Source of the DNA: Lingula anatina
Lineage: Eukaryota; Brachiopoda; Lingulata; Lingulida; Lingulidae
NCBI RefSeq assembly: GCF_001039355.2
Contig: NW_019775552.1
Location: forward strand, 10,797-46,024
Reading direction: 5' to 3'
DNA length: 35,228 nucleotides
This document shows, piece after piece, positions 34,020 through 35,228 of the stretch. The notes beneath the pieces are model-generated. The model was not told the DNA's origin and searched no databases. It saw only the letters and a program-made list of their open reading frames with translations. Each line of letters begins with the position of its first letter. The stretch's first letter is position 1. The translations under genes were made by a program, and so were the position numbers.

Positions 34020-35022
34020 TGAGCTATGCAGTGCTTTACAAATTTGTTAATCTGTGGCAGAATTGCGCGAAAAGGGCAGGCATTACCAGACAGGTAATTG
34101 CGCCAAACGAAACGGTCCACACAGTTTTATAGAGTAATGGCCAAACTGATGTACCCACACAGAGGCCACACCCAATGTATTGAAATCTTACCACCAGGGT
34201 ACAGGACCCACTGTCTTTCGGGATATGCTGTTGCAACTAAACAAAAACCACCAAGTCCGTTCAGAATGAGGGGTAAATTACCACCAAAATGCATTTTTCA
34301 AGGCCCTTAGCGAACACCAAACTGGTTTTAGCAGGTTAGAATACCAAACGACCTCCGAGGAACCCCCCGTAAACAGCAAAACATCGTTGTATGTTTCTCT
34401 ATTGAATTGGGTACCTTGACTGTTTCTGGGTCGAACACTGAAATCTCGTGGCTTTCTTTATTGAGGTCAGATTTCACCTGTACCGCTCAACTAGTCAAAA
34501 CAGAGTTTACAGACATCCAGAAGAGGCCATTGACGAAGCGTGTGCCGCTTCTAAAGTGACTAAGGTCATTAACATCGTCAGTATTTGGAGTGGATACCAC
34601 ATTGGTGCCAAAACACCAATGGTAGTCATCGACGAAAACCTGAACCAGATGAAATAAAGAAATAGTCGGGGAAACACTTTGCTTTCATTTGATAGGGGAC
34701 AACTTAGGAACAATTTTAGGTTGCACAGTGAGATTGCCAGTTCACACAGAGCACTTTAAATAGCAGTTTACTTACAGAACCAAGGGAATAAGCAGCTACC
34801 TTGGTCATCAAAATCGCCATATTTGAACCACATAGACAATATGTGGGTAGGCCATTACTCTCCGAATCAATGGCTTACATGTCCTACAACAAAACTGGAC
34901 CAAACTGGGCAGATTTTGACCGATGCCTGGAATGTTATTCCAGATTGAACTTTAAAAACCTATCCCAAGGAATGCCGTGCCACTTGAGAGCGCTGGTAGC
35001 AGCCAGAAGAAGTCAGGCGTAA
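34020..35022 (+). pseudogene. Decayed Tc1/mariner-type transposase
   Basis: Fragments in several frames follow the order of a Tc1-like transposase. First comes a helix-turn-helix-like portion (ELRERAGITRQVIAPNETVHTV, 34050-34130). Then come RPPRNPP and a WxxF-like stretch, followed by the best preserved part at 34448-34657 (VRFHLYRSTSQNRVYR, GAKTPMVVIDENL). The DNA near 34880-35022 encodes a tail ending LRALVAARRSQA. Many stops and frameshifts break it up. The acidic residue expected before VRFHLYR is not preserved as DE (IEVRF here). No terminal inverted repeats were identified. It is an old, inactive copy. Confidence 0.75.
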
Positions 35023-35228
35023 CAGCGACCGTTACTGTGACTAGACACTGACATGAGGGTCCTTTGTGGAGCGTTTAACTCCTTTACAGACAATAATTTG
35101 GAAAATATGGAGGTCCAAAATATCCCTTTTAATGGTTGTCGTATGACATAGAATAGGCAATGTGTTTTTGTTTGCTTCTCTGGCGAATTCCATTAATGAA
35201 CTGATGTCACAATGACATCAAAGAGATA
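35023..35228. other. Window end, nothing recognised
   Basis: Short non-coding tail after the Tc1-like remnant. Confidence 0.5.

Noticed and set aside
1-35228. tRNA, rRNA or CRISPR features
   Set aside because: No cloverleaf with A and B boxes, no conserved rRNA block and no regularly spaced spacer array was seen on either strand.

Overview
This window is nuclear DNA from an invertebrate animal. It is AT-rich, its genes are split into many short exons with GT/AG introns, and it carries several DNA-transposon families and one assembly gap of 527 Ns. The mitochondrial-clan P450, the intron-rich TBC1D32 orthologue and the abundance of MITEs would fit a mollusc or similar lophotrochozoan. That placement is inference; nothing here fixes the species.

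Layout. (1) 1-12690, + strand: the 3' part of TBC1D32 (broad-minded/BROMI, a ciliary Hedgehog-pathway protein), 25 exons visible. At least one exon is missing around 9216-9603, where a GC-rich island with an ambiguous base sits. (2) 12818-13344: assembly gap. The 953 bp before it (11865-12817) recur after it (13345-14297), so the last two TBC1D32 exons appear twice, almost certainly an assembly artefact. (3) 15476-17352, + strand: a complete four-exon crotonase-family gene, probably a peroxisomal enoyl-CoA isomerase/hydratase, ending in Ser-Lys-Leu (PTS1). (4) 18187-20417: a complete PIF/Harbinger transposon with perfect 36-bp inverted ends, an intact DDE transposase and an antisense MSANTD3-like Myb/SANT gene with an in-frame stop at codon 5. 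(5) 20421-23007: no gene recognised; a 34-bp direct repeat pair and a 22-bp TGACG minisatellite. (6) 23008-28165, - strand: nine exons of a mitochondrial-clan cytochrome P450; the N-terminal exon(s) were not found. (7) 28166-34000: mostly non-coding and repeat-rich, with a MITE split by a foldback element, an inverted pair of diverged repeats and a possible orphan signal-peptide exon. (8) About 34020-35022, + strand: a decayed Tc1/mariner transposase.

The host genes are unrelated in function (cilium/Hedgehog, peroxisomal fatty-acid metabolism, mitochondrial oxidation), so no operon-like system is evident. The most interesting material is structural: two independent tandem duplications of 5' splice sites in TBC1D32, an autonomous-looking Harbinger with a broken accessory gene, and a TTAA-flanked MITE family with a nested foldback insertion.
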